NCBI RefSeq assembly: GCF_001619615.1
Contig: NZ_LQQP01000012.1
Location: forward strand, 124,001 to 188,000
Direction: 5' to 3'
DNA: 64,000 bases
From: Microbacterium sp. T32
GTDB taxonomy: Bacteria; Actinomycetota; Actinomycetes; Actinomycetales; Microbacteriaceae
Shown: positions 45,679-53,296 of the stretch, one piece after another
How the letters are laid out: each line of letters starts with the position of its first letter
How positions within the stretch are numbered: position 1 is the stretch's first letter
Notes under the pieces: generated by a model
What the model was told of the DNA's origin: nothing
The model's database searches: none
What the model saw: the letters and a program-made list of their open reading frames with translations, nothing else
Position numbers and translations under genes: made by a program

Positions 45679-46149
45679 GTGTCCATCGTCGACGAGTTTC
45701 GTGCTAATCGGCCCGGCGTGGTGCGGGCGCTGGAGTCGGTCCGCGCGCTCAGCGACGCCCTCGACCGCATGAACAGCGAGATGAAGGGCGACATGGACAT
45801 GAACGCGAGCGACCTCGCGACGCTGCGCATGCTGATCATCCGTGAGCAGCGCGGGATCATGGTCAGCCCCCACGATGTCGCCTCTCACCTGCGGATTTCC
45901 ACCGCGTCGACGACCAAGCTGCTCGACCGTCTGGAGACCTCCGGGCACCTGGTGCGTCGACCGCACCCTTCGGACGGACGGGCGCGTGTGGTCGTGCTGA
46001 CCCCGAAATCTCGCGCCGAGTTCTTCCGCCATTTCGGGGAGCACCTGACCGCCATGGTTGCGGTCGCCGAGAAATTCAGCGATCAGCAATTGCGCACGAT
46101 CGCCGCGTTCGTCGATGGCGTGAGCGACGCCATCAGCGCGACCGATTGA
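45679..46149 (+). CDS. MarR-family regulator, CrtR-like
   Basis: A 156-residue winged-helix protein. The DNA-binding core is about 45-110: ATLRMLIIREQRG, MVSPHDVASHLRISTASTTKLLDRLETSGHLVRR (recognition helix) and the wing HPSDGRARVVVLT. GTG at 45679 is preferred, with GGAGG 8 nt upstream; an in-frame GTG at 45670 overlaps that site. Divergent from the crt operon. In Corynebacterium a MarR-type CrtR represses a C50 carotenoid operon and responds to GGPP, so an equivalent role is inferred. The 3' end overlaps the convergent gene by 17 bp. Confidence 0.85.
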   Translation: MSIVDEFRANRPGVVRALESVRALSDALDRMNSEMKGDMDMNASDLATLRMLIIREQRGIMVSPHDVASHLRISTASTTKLLDRLETSGHLVRRPHPSDGRARVVVLTPKSRAEFFRHFGEHLTAMVAVAEKFSDQQLRTIAAFVDGVSDAISATD

Positions 46150-46789
46150 GTGCACCGCGCGCGACACGGAGCCCCACGTCGTCGAAGGCCGAGCGCGGAT
46201 TCGCGCCGCGACGGGCCGAGGCGCGCACGATCGCCCGCGCGTCGCTCCAGCTCCCGCCCCGAAATGCGCGGGCGTCGCTCGTGTCGGGGGCGAAGAGGTC
46301 CCAGCACCACTCCGAAACGTTGCCGAGCATGTCGAACAGCCCGTGCAGGTTGGGCAGCCTCCCGCCGACCTCCGCGGGTCCGCGAAGCCCGTCCTCGGCC
46401 GTCCACGCGATCTCCGCGATCGGCCCGTACGTCGAGCCGGTCGCTCCGGCCCGGCAGGCGTACTCCCACTCGTCCTCGGTCGGAAGCCGGAAGCCGTCGG
46501 CCTCGCTGTCCCAGTCGACGACCTCGCCGTCGTAGGAGTACACGGGGTCGCGCCCCTCCCACTCGCTGAGCGCATTGCAGAACCGCACGGCCCGCAGCCA
46601 GCTCACCTGCACCGCCGGGCGCCGTGGGTTCTGCGCGGTGATCCCGAGGATCTCGGCCATCTGCTCCTCGGTGACGGGGTAGACGCCGAGGTCGAACGCC
46701 TCCACCGTGATCTCGCGGCGGTCCGCGCCGCGCTGGTCACCGCGCAGAACGGTTCCGGCCGGGATCCGCGTCATCTCCACGTCGCTCAT
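46133..46789 (-). CDS. SUMF1/FGE-fold protein lacking formylglycine-enzyme cysteines
   Basis: 218 residues with the formylglycine-generating-enzyme fold: MTRIPAGTVLRGD, VYPVTEEQMAEIL, PAVQVSWLRAVRFCNAL, FRLPTEDEWEYACRAG, GLFDMLGNVSEWCWDL and AFRGGSWSDARAIVRASAR. True FGE needs two Cys in the last segment; here they are absent. It therefore more likely belongs to the broad SUMF1-like group (oxidation, EgtB-like or ligand-binding roles). No sulfatase gene is nearby. Overlaps the convergent MarR gene by 17 bp and the small ORF upstream by 4 bp. Confidence 0.78.
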   Translation of the reverse strand: MSDVEMTRIPAGTVLRGDQRGADRREITVEAFDLGVYPVTEEQMAEILGITAQNPRRPAVQVSWLRAVRFCNALSEWEGRDPVYSYDGEVVDWDSEADGFRLPTEDEWEYACRAGATGSTYGPIAEIAWTAEDGLRGPAEVGGRLPNLHGLFDMLGNVSEWCWDLFAPDTSDARAFRGGSWSDARAIVRASARRGANPRSAFDDVGLRVARGALNRSR

Positions 46790-46940
46790 CGCGGCTCCGG
46801 CGACGTGGCATTCGCCTGTGCGGACCCGGGAGAGAGGGTCGTGCGCGGCCGGCCGTCGTTCAGCGGCGGTGGTGCGACCTCGACGGGCGAGGGTTCGCGC
46901 GGGTGCACGCGTCCGTCGGCCAGGGGGAGTGGGGGCATGG
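46786..46940 (-). CDS. Possible small proline-rich protein upstream of the FGE-fold gene
   Basis: 50 codons from ATG at 46940: MPPLPLADGRVHPREPSP, then proline-rich sequence ending SAQANATSPEPR. Its stop overlaps the next ATG (ATGA), as in real coupled genes of this window. No family recognised; it could be the remnant of a longer gene. Confidence 0.35.
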
Positions 46941-47020
46941 GTCCAGTGAATCGTTCGCAGTGGATCGCTGCAGCCGGGTTGACGGGAATTCGTCCGAACG
47001 ACAGGAGGCTTTCGTGTCCG

Positions 47021-47536
47021 TCAGTAGTGGTCGCCCGGCCACATTCCTTCGGGAAGCACGAAGCAGGGGGAGAACGACAGAATTTCGACGCCTGTCCTGT
47101 CGACATTCTCGTTCACGAGATAGCCCGCACCGTACTCACCGATAACGTGCACGCCGGGCTGCCCGTCCGGGAACGGTTCCGACCTGGCGGTGAAGCCTGG
47201 ACGGTCGGCATACGTCGAGACGATCTCATCGACGAGGGCGTCGGGATCGATCGCCGCCGGCGTACGGTAGGCGATCTTCGTCTGACCAGTCCACTGGTAG
47301 GCGCGCTCCCCACTGCACGACATGAGGACGCCGGTCTGGCGTTGATCGATGGATGCCACGACCTCGGCAGGCACAAACTTGGCCAGGTCCGTTTCCATTC
47401 GCATGGCGGTCGCCTTCGCGTCCTGAAGGGTGAGTGACGTATCAACGGCGCTCGCCCTCTTCATCGCGCCACATCCGCTGAGGGCGGTAACGAGCGAACA
47501 GAGGACGGCGAGAGTGAGGACGGTCGATCGCTTCAC
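47021..47536 (-). CDS. Putative lipoprotein B, cassette 2
   Basis: 171 residues from GTG at 47536: KRSTVLTLAVLCSLVTALSGC, a signal peptide with lipobox ALSGC (Cys about 22). The mature part has LQDAKATAMRMETDLAKFVP, LMSCSGERAYQWTGQTKI, HVIGEYGAGYLVNENVD and EILSFSPCFVLPEG, nearly colinear with lipoprotein A just upstream. Two Cys in the mature part (SCSG, SPCF) may form a disulfide. AT-richer than the surrounding chromosome. Family unrecognised; tandem duplication is evident. Confidence 0.75.
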   Translation of the reverse strand: MKRSTVLTLAVLCSLVTALSGCGAMKRASAVDTSLTLQDAKATAMRMETDLAKFVPAEVVASIDQRQTGVLMSCSGERAYQWTGQTKIAYRTPAAIDPDALVDEIVSTYADRPGFTARSEPFPDGQPGVHVIGEYGAGYLVNENVDRTGVEILSFSPCFVLPEGMWPGDHY

Positions 47537-47585
47537 CGAGTTCCCCCTGATCCGTTGCGTCCAGATCGATTCCCTCGACTCGCGC

Positions 47586-48095
47586 TCAATACGGCTTACT
47601 CGGCGATACGTCGTCGGGGAGCACGAAGCACGGCGAGAATGACAGGATCTGTACGAATGTCTTGTCGACAGACAGGGCCACCAGGTAACCCTCACCGTTC
47701 TCGCCGATCACATGCGCTCTCGGCTGCCCGTCCGTTGTCATGTCCGTTTCTGTCCTGTAAGACTTGCTGCCGTCATAAGCAGCGGCGATCTTGCTGGTAA
47801 CGGCATCGCCGTCGTAGGTCGTACCGGGTTCGAGGATCACCTTCGTCTGCCCCGACCACAGGTAGTCGCCCTCCTTGCTGCAGGACATGAGCGCACCGGT
47901 GGGATTCTGGGCGATCGATGCCACCTGGTCAGGAGGAACGAAGCCAGCCAGGGTGGTCTCCATCTCCTGAGCAATGGTCTTGGCCTGGTCGATGGTGACA
48001 TTCTCTTCCACGGTGGCGTCTCCTTGCATCGTGCTGCAGCCGGTCATGAGTAGCAGCAGCCCGGTGATAGCGATCGTTCCTGCGCGCAATCTCAT
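47586..48095 (-). CDS. Putative lipoprotein A, cassette 2 (immunity/accessory candidate)
   Basis: 169 residues with signal peptide and lipobox LLMTGC (Cys20). The mature region contains IDQAKTIAQEMETTLAGFVP, ALMSCSKEGDYLWSGQTKV, HVIGENGEGYLVALSVD and QILSFSPCFVLPDD, the same blocks as lipoprotein B and, more loosely, the cassette 1 lipoprotein. ATG overlaps the hydrolase stop (ATGA), so it is made with that protein. Extracytoplasmic lipid anchor would suit protection against a secreted lipid-active enzyme; that role is inferred. Confidence 0.75.
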   Translation of the reverse strand: MRLRAGTIAITGLLLLMTGCSTMQGDATVEENVTIDQAKTIAQEMETTLAGFVPPDQVASIAQNPTGALMSCSKEGDYLWSGQTKVILEPGTTYDGDAVTSKIAAAYDGSKSYRTETDMTTDGQPRAHVIGENGEGYLVALSVDKTFVQILSFSPCFVLPDDVSPSKPY

Positions 48096-49888
48096 CTTTG
48101 GATCTCTCGAAGAATGTCGAAAAGGGTGGTCTGGTTGTCTGGATTGTCGCTCGCGATGAGGTTGTGATTATCGATCGGCGTCGTCGTGAGAGGGAGCTTC
48201 GGTGGCGGTTCCGGCGAGATCACGATGGCGCCGGCTGTAGTCCCATTTGGGAGATAGATCGAGAAGTCGCCTTCGCGACCGTAGAGGTGCGAATCGAACG
48301 CGGGGTCTCGCGTCGGGATGTGTCCGTCCCACACCGTGCCGGTTCCTTGCACGATGGAGAGCGCGTCCGTGTATGCCCAGTGGAAGTACTCGGTGTCGGG
48401 ACTCGACGTCCACCCGGATGGCATCCCTGCGCCGGAAAGAGAGTGCACCTGACGGTACTGAGCGCCGGCAACTTCCGACGACGTGATGCCGGCGAGGCCC
48501 CACGAATGACCCATACCGTCCTGTTGCGCAGCCTTCGCCTCAGGCGACGACAGGAGGAGTTCGTGCTGGAAGTCGGCGATGAGTCGGCCCTTTTCGACGG
48601 CGACGTTCTCGTCGTTGGCTTCGAAGATCCGGGACAGGTCCGTTCCTCCGTTTGCGACGTCCTCGCCCGGAAACAGGCCTTCCTTCCAGACGAACGTGAC
48701 GACGCGCGAATCTTGGATGTTGAGCCATCGACCGACCTGCTGTACCTGATCACCGTAGAAGCTGTGCACGCTCGTGAACGTGCCGGGCACGTAGGTGATC
48801 ACGTCCGACGTGTTCTCGTCGAGGGTTCCGATCATCTCTATGATGCTCTGGGATTCCGGCTCGTACAGGTAGAGCTGGACATCACCGTCGGCCGCACGCT
48901 GCAGGTAGTCCAGCTGGCGCTCCAGTCGACCGATGACGTCCTTCCACGCGAGGAGATCCGGTCCGCCGTGTGCGCGGGACATCTCCTGCATTCGCCGGAT
49001 CTCGGCCTCGACGCTCGGTAGCCGGTTCTTCGCGTTGACGGCGTTGGCGGCGACGCGGCTCGCCGGCGGAACGCCGCCGAGCGAACCCACGATGACGGAC
49101 GCGCCGAGCACCAACGCGTCGAGAGCCCCGGGATTCGAGGCGGCGAGTTGCGTCCACCAGGCGTTGACCGCCGTGGCATCCGGGGGAGTCGTCTCGAACA
49201 GTCGGCGCCAGTCGTCGTGCGCGGCGAGAAGAGCGCGGGCGTCCTCCGGGCTCCCCGCGCTGAGCTTCGCGAGGATCGCCAACCCCACGCCGTTCGCCGC
49301 GGCGTCGTACTCGGCGACCCACCCGGTGAGCGCAGGTGCGCTGCCGCCCGCGTCTTCGGCGGAGGGGACGACGATGTCAGCCCGACCGATGGATGCCAGA
49401 TCGCTGCGCGCCTCGTCGATGGCGGTGTCGCGAAGGGTGCGCAACGAGAGGCACTCGCTGATCAATTCCTGATTGCGCAGGAACTGTCCCGGGCCCCACG
49501 TGTCGTCGGAGCTTCCGAGTCCCATGTCGTCGGAGGACGCGCGGAAACCGCGCACGGCCTCACGGAAACTCTCGACCTCGGCGCGGAGCGAGGTCTCCTG
49601 AGCGTGGGCCAGGGCGAGCTGATCGGCGAGCTGGGCCATGATCGAGGAGATGCGCCGCGTGGCCTCGGCGAAGTCTTCGGCGGCCTGCGGCACGACGGTC
49701 ATGCGGGAGAGGAGTTCCGCGGCTTCGGGCGCGTCGTAGCTGCCGGTCAGGGAGTTCCAGGTCGTCGCGATCCGCTCGGAGGAATCGGCGACGGCATCCG
49801 CGTGGTTCCGGAGAGACTCCGCGGCCGAAGACAGCGCCGACGGATCGATCTCCACCGTCGGGATGTCGGAGAGGGAGACGAGCGTCAT
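48092..49888 (-). CDS. Large helical-N-domain alpha/beta hydrolase, cassette 2 (putative type VII-secreted lipase/esterase)
   Basis: 598 residues, no signal peptide. N-terminal helical domain (about 1-165) with TWNSLTGSYDAPEAAELL at 43-60, matching the TWN..L...Y.APEA motif of the cassette 1 paralogue. Linker helices lie at 190-335. The hydrolase domain begins near 360 with ITYVPGTFTSVHSFYGD, and its nucleophile elbow GMGHSWGLAG (canonical GxSxG) gives Ser462. HWAYTDALS and HIPTRDPAFDSHLYG near 503-536 may carry Asp/His. ATG overlaps the WXG-like stop. The 3' part is AT-rich. Export and lipase activity are hypotheses. Confidence 0.72.
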   Translation of the reverse strand: MTLVSLSDIPTVEIDPSALSSAAESLRNHADAVADSSERIATTWNSLTGSYDAPEAAELLSRMTVVPQAAEDFAEATRRISSIMAQLADQLALAHAQETSLRAEVESFREAVRGFRASSDDMGLGSSDDTWGPGQFLRNQELISECLSLRTLRDTAIDEARSDLASIGRADIVVPSAEDAGGSAPALTGWVAEYDAAANGVGLAILAKLSAGSPEDARALLAAHDDWRRLFETTPPDATAVNAWWTQLAASNPGALDALVLGASVIVGSLGGVPPASRVAANAVNAKNRLPSVEAEIRRMQEMSRAHGGPDLLAWKDVIGRLERQLDYLQRAADGDVQLYLYEPESQSIIEMIGTLDENTSDVITYVPGTFTSVHSFYGDQVQQVGRWLNIQDSRVVTFVWKEGLFPGEDVANGGTDLSRIFEANDENVAVEKGRLIADFQHELLLSSPEAKAAQQDGMGHSWGLAGITSSEVAGAQYRQVHSLSGAGMPSGWTSSPDTEYFHWAYTDALSIVQGTGTVWDGHIPTRDPAFDSHLYGREGDFSIYLPNGTTAGAIVISPEPPPKLPLTTTPIDNHNLIASDNPDNQTTLFDILREIQR

Positions 49889-50247
49889 TGCACCAGCGCC
49901 CCTCGCCGACCGGTGCCGGGTGTGAGGGGGAGCGTCACCGACGCGTCGGCGCCTGATGTCGTGGATGCCATCTCGTCGTCGGCCTGCACATACGCGAGAG
50001 CCACACGACCGGCCGCCGTCACAACGGCCCCGCCGTGCTGCACCGCACCGGGTCCGGTTCGCCGCCGCTCTTCCGTCGCGCCGTTGAGTGCGGACGCGAG
50101 ATCGCCCTCGCTCGCGACCAGGCCCGTGATCCCGTCGAGGTCGGTGAGAGCACCGCTCACCGCCTGCCCCATCGACTCGAGCGCCGTCGCAACGGTATCG
50201 GTGGTCGAGAGAAAACCCGCCACATCGATCGAATACTGCCCACCCAT
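49885..50247 (-). CDS. WXG100-like small helical protein, cassette 2
   Basis: 120 residues starting MGGQYSIDVAGFLSTTDTV, helical, with LAYVQADDEMASTTS near 87-101 matching cassette 1. The ATG at 50247 is preferred over one at 50256, because TACGAT 7 nt upstream of the former overlaps the latter. No signal peptide. Likely chaperone-like or co-secreted partner of the hydrolase encoded right after it. Confidence 0.65.
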   Translation of the reverse strand: MGGQYSIDVAGFLSTTDTVATALESMGQAVSGALTDLDGITGLVASEGDLASALNGATEERRRTGPGAVQHGGAVVTAAGRVALAYVQADDEMASTTSGADASVTLPLTPGTGRRGALVQ

Positions 50248-50260
50248 GCGTTCCATCGTA
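50248..50260 (-). promoter_or_regulatory. Leaderless-type -10 box of cassette 2
   Basis: Minus-strand TACGAT (50255-50260) with a 7-nt spacer before the ATG, identical to cassette 1. Confidence 0.6.
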
Positions 50261-50357
50261 AGCAGACGCCGGATTCCGTCGCCGGGGCTTGCGTGGCCTG
50301 TGGATGGTTCGTCGGGGTAGCGGCATTCCGTCTATCAGGCTGCGCCAGGGAAAGGCG

Positions 50358-50390
50358 AAGGCCCCGGATTCTTGCGAATCCGGGGCCTTC
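50358..50390 (-). terminator. Terminator downstream of tRNA-fMet
   Basis: Perfect 14-bp inverted repeat GAAGGCCCCGGATT/AATCCGGGGCCTTC around a CTTGC-type loop, directly after the tRNA 3' end. Confidence 0.8.
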
Positions 50391-50395
50391 ATTTG

Positions 50396-50469
50396 TTGCG
50401 GGGACAGGATTTGAACCTGCGACCTCTGGGTTATGAGCCCAGCGAGCTACCGAGCTGCTCCACCCCGCG
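50396..50469 (-). tRNA. Initiator tRNA-fMet (CAT anticodon)
   Basis: A 74-nt cloverleaf on the minus strand, without encoded CCA. It has initiator hallmarks: unpaired C1 opposite A72 (5' CGCGGGG, 3' CCCCGCA plus discriminator A) and three G-C pairs at the base of the anticodon stem (CTGGGCTCATAACCCAG). D-loop AGCTCGGTAGCTC and T-loop GGTTCAAATCC are standard. Its 3' end faces cassette 2. Confidence 0.96.
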
Positions 50470-50553
50470 GCACAAGAGATAAACCTAGCACGGGTTTCGG
50501 TGCGTGTCGAATCGGCGTTGCTTCCGACCCTCGCGACGCGACAGGATGCGGGG

Positions 50554-51081
50554 ATGCTGACCCCCACCGACGACCCCCGAGACGACCTCCGGGACGGGCG
50601 CCCCGAGAGCGCCGCGCAGCGGGCGGACCGCAACTGGGCCGATGTGCTGCAGGAACTGCGGGTGCTGCAGACCGGCACGCAGATCCTCACCGGATTCCTG
50701 CTCGCACTGGCGTTCCAGCCGGCGTTCGCCGACCTCACCGGCCCCCAGCGCACCGGCTACCTCGTCCTGGTCGGTCTGTCGGCGCTCACCGCGATCCTCG
50801 CGCTCGCCCCGGTCGCCCTGCACCGGGCGGTGTTCCACCGCGGCGTGAAGCCCGTCGTCGTCCGCTTCGGTCACCGCGCGCTGATCGCGGCACTCACGGC
50901 GGTCGCGGTGCTGCTGACCGGCGTCGTGGCGTTCGTGTTCGACGTCGTGATCGGTCTCGAAGCCGCCGTCATCGCCGTGGTCGTTCTCGCGGTCGTCATC
51001 CTCGTACTGTGGGTGGTGGGCCCGGCCGTTCTCCGTCGGGTCAGCGGCGACGGCCGGACCGGAGAGAAGAGGCGCGGATGA
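50554..51081 (+). CDS. DUF6328-like four-helix membrane protein
   Basis: 175 residues. A charged cytosolic N-terminus with RNWADVLQELRVLQTGTQIL (amphipathic) is followed by four transmembrane helices (ILTGFLLALAFQPAF, GYLVLVGLSALTAILALAPVA, ALIAALTAVAVLLTGVVAFVF, AAVIAVVVLAVVILVLWVVG). This matches the DUF6328 layout; function unknown. ATG at 50554 is chosen over an upstream GTG in the tRNA-proximal sequence. The stop overlaps the nitrilase-family ATG (ATGA). Confidence 0.72.
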   Translation: MLTPTDDPRDDLRDGRPESAAQRADRNWADVLQELRVLQTGTQILTGFLLALAFQPAFADLTGPQRTGYLVLVGLSALTAILALAPVALHRAVFHRGVKPVVVRFGHRALIAALTAVAVLLTGVVAFVFDVVIGLEAAVIAVVVLAVVILVLWVVGPAVLRRVSGDGRTGEKRRG

Positions 51082-51884
51082 CACACGACAGCGTGGGTGT
51101 GGGCGTGGCGCAGTTCGCCCCGTCCGCCGCGAAGCAGGCCAACCTGGATGCCATCACCGACCTCGCTCGGACGGCTGCGGCCCGTGGGGCTCGGGTCATC
51201 GTGTTCCCGGAGTACTCCAGCTACTTCGTCGACCCGTTCGACACGTCGCTCGCCGAGAACGCCGAAGACCTCGACGGTCCCTTCACGATCGCGCTCCAGG
51301 GGCTGGCCGCCGAACTCGACGTCGTCGTGGTCGCGGGCCTGCTCGAGCGGGCCGACGATGGGCGGCGCGTCCGCAACACGGTCGTGGCCGTCGGGGGAGC
51401 CGGCATCCGGGCCGTGTATCGCAAGCTGCACCTGTACGACGCGTTCGGGCAGCGCGAGTCGGACTGGGTGGCGCCCGGCGAGATCGCCCCGCCCGAGACG
51501 TTCGAGGTCGACGGCCTGCGGTTCGGTCTCATGACCTGCTACGACCTGCGCTTCCCCGAGGTCTCGCGCACCCTTGCGGACGCGGCTGTCGACGTCGCCC
51601 TGGTGCCCGCGGAATGGGTGCGCGGACCGCTCAAGGAGCACCACTGGACGACCCTGTTGACGGCGCGCGCGATCGAGAACACGTTCTTCGTCGCGGGCGC
51701 CGATCACCCGCCGCCCCTCGGCGTCGGGCACTCGATGGTCGTCGACCCCCAGGGCGTCGCGCTCGCAACGATCGGCACGGCGACGGACGTCGCGGTGGCG
51801 CACATCGACACGGGCGCGATCGCACGGGTGCGGCGGGTGAACCCCGCGCTCGAGCTGCGACGCTTCCGCGTCACGCCGCGCTGA
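51078..51884 (+). CDS. Carbon-nitrogen hydrolase (nitrilase superfamily)
   Basis: A 268-residue cytosolic amidase-like enzyme. The catalytic triad is visible: Glu in VFPEYSSYF near 43-48, Lys in YRKLHLYDAFG near 116-120, and Cys in MTCYDLRFPE near 154. This motif set and length fit the Nit/omega-amidase or deaminated-glutathione amidase branch. ATG overlaps the DUF6328 stop; the longer open frame running through the tRNA is a shadow. Ends 10 bp from the convergent aminotransferase. An omega-amidase/transaminase pairing is possible. Confidence 0.85.
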   Translation: MTHDSVGVGVAQFAPSAAKQANLDAITDLARTAAARGARVIVFPEYSSYFVDPFDTSLAENAEDLDGPFTIALQGLAAELDVVVVAGLLERADDGRRVRNTVVAVGGAGIRAVYRKLHLYDAFGQRESDWVAPGEIAPPETFEVDGLRFGLMTCYDLRFPEVSRTLADAAVDVALVPAEWVRGPLKEHHWTTLLTARAIENTFFVAGADHPPPLGVGHSMVVDPQGVALATIGTATDVAVAHIDTGAIARVRRVNPALELRRFRVTPR

Positions 51885-51893
51885 ACCCGCGGC

Positions 51894-53099
51894 TCAGGCC
51901 TCGGCGAGGCGGGAGAGTCGCTCCACGGCGTCGGTCAGCACCTCGACCCGCTTGCACGCCGCGAAGCGCACGAGCGTGGCGTAGTCGCCGCGGTGCGCGG
52001 GGGAGGCGAAGGCGGTGAGCGGGATGCCGACGACCCCGGCGCGCAGCGGCAGCTCACGACAGAACGCGTCGGCGTCGGTGGCGCCGAGCGGGGCGGCATC
52101 CACGACCGTGAAATACGACCCGCCCGGGCTGCTGACGTCGAACCCCGCGGAACGGAGCCCGGTGCCGAGCAGTTCGGCCTTGGCCTTCATCTCGGCGGCG
52201 ACCGAGGCGAAGAACGGGTCGGGGAGCCGGAGGCCCGTGGCGATCGCCGGCTGGAACGGCGAGCCGCCGACGTAGGTGAGGAACTGCTTCACGGCGAGGA
52301 CCGCCGAGACCAGTTCGGCCGGGCCGGTCACCCAGCCCGTCTTCCACCCCGTGAGCGAGAACGTCTTGCCCGCCGACGAGATCGACACCGTGCGCCCGGC
52401 GGCGCCCGGGAGGGTCGCGATCGGCACGTGCGGGCCGTCGAACACGAGGTGCTCGTACACCTCGTCGGTGACGATGATCGCGTCGTGCCGGTGCGCGAGC
52501 CGCACGACCTCGTCGAGCACCTCCCGCGTGAACACCGAACCGGTCGGGTTGTGCGGGTCGTTGACGAGGATTACGCGCGTCCGGTCGGAGACGGCGGATG
52601 CCAAGACCTCGAGGTCGGGTTGGAAGTCGGGCCAGCGCAGGGGCACCGGGACCAGCCGCGCCCCCGCGAGCGCGACGCAGGCGGCGTAGGAGTCGTAGTA
52701 CGGCTCGAACACCACGACCTCGTCATCGGGGCCGTCGATGAGGGCGAGGAGCGTCGCGGCCAGCGCCTCCGTCGCGCCGACGGTCACCAGCACCTCGCGT
52801 GCGGGATCGAGCTCGATCCCGTAGAACCGCCGCTGGTGCTCGGCGATCGCCTGGAGGAGATCGGGGAAACCACGACCAGGGGCGTACTGGTTCACGCCGT
52901 CGGCGATGGCGCGTCGGGCGGCGTCCAGGACGGCCTCGGGACCGTCCTCGTCCGGGAAGCCCTGCCCGAGGTTGAGCGCGCCCGTGGAGGCGGCGAGCGC
53001 GGTCATCTCGGCGAAGATCGTGGGGACCGACGTGCCGTCGGGGGCGATGAGTCCCGCGCCGAGGGCGGTGCGGCGCCACGCGCCGGGGAGGTCGTGCAT
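51894..53099 (-). CDS. PLP-dependent class I/II aminotransferase
   Basis: 401 residues, fold type I. Motifs: NLGQGFPDEDGP, VNQYAPGRGFPDL, NDPHNPTG, IIVTDEVYEHLVFDG, the Schiff-base lysine in SISSAGKTFSLTGWKTGWV, and VRFAACKR near the C-terminus. Homologues are annotated as methionine/kynurenine aminotransferases or as DapC (N-succinyl-LL-diaminopimelate aminotransferase). dapD and dapE elsewhere in the window make DapC tempting but do not prove it. ATG at 53099 precedes the conserved start. Cytosolic. Confidence 0.87.
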   Translation of the reverse strand: MHDLPGAWRRTALGAGLIAPDGTSVPTIFAEMTALAASTGALNLGQGFPDEDGPEAVLDAARRAIADGVNQYAPGRGFPDLLQAIAEHQRRFYGIELDPAREVLVTVGATEALAATLLALIDGPDDEVVVFEPYYDSYAACVALAGARLVPVPLRWPDFQPDLEVLASAVSDRTRVILVNDPHNPTGSVFTREVLDEVVRLAHRHDAIIVTDEVYEHLVFDGPHVPIATLPGAAGRTVSISSAGKTFSLTGWKTGWVTGPAELVSAVLAVKQFLTYVGGSPFQPAIATGLRLPDPFFASVAAEMKAKAELLGTGLRSAGFDVSSPGGSYFTVVDAAPLGATDADAFCRELPLRAGVVGIPLTAFASPAHRGDYATLVRFAACKRVEVLTDAVERLSRLAEA

Positions 53100-53296
53100 G
53101 AGGGATGCCTTCGGGAGGACGGGGCGCGACGCGCCGGGCCGAAACCCTCCCACCGTAGCGGAGCCGGGCCGCGGAGAGTCCGACGATGACCTCGCGGGAC
53201 GTTCCTCCGACACTGATAGAGGTGGCTCATCCGCGTCATAGGAAGCCCACAGCATCCGGGGTCATGGTTGATCTCGCCAGGAAAGAGGAGCATCCC

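Noticed and set aside
46133..46789. Sulfatase-activating formylglycine enzyme
   Set aside because: Both catalytic cysteines are missing and no sulfatase is nearby, so only the fold is called.
53100..53296. Regulatory element (sigma-factor or operator) upstream of HtrA
   Set aside because: The ~200-bp gap has no clear palindrome or convincing -35/-10 pair, so nothing was called beyond the ribosome-binding site.
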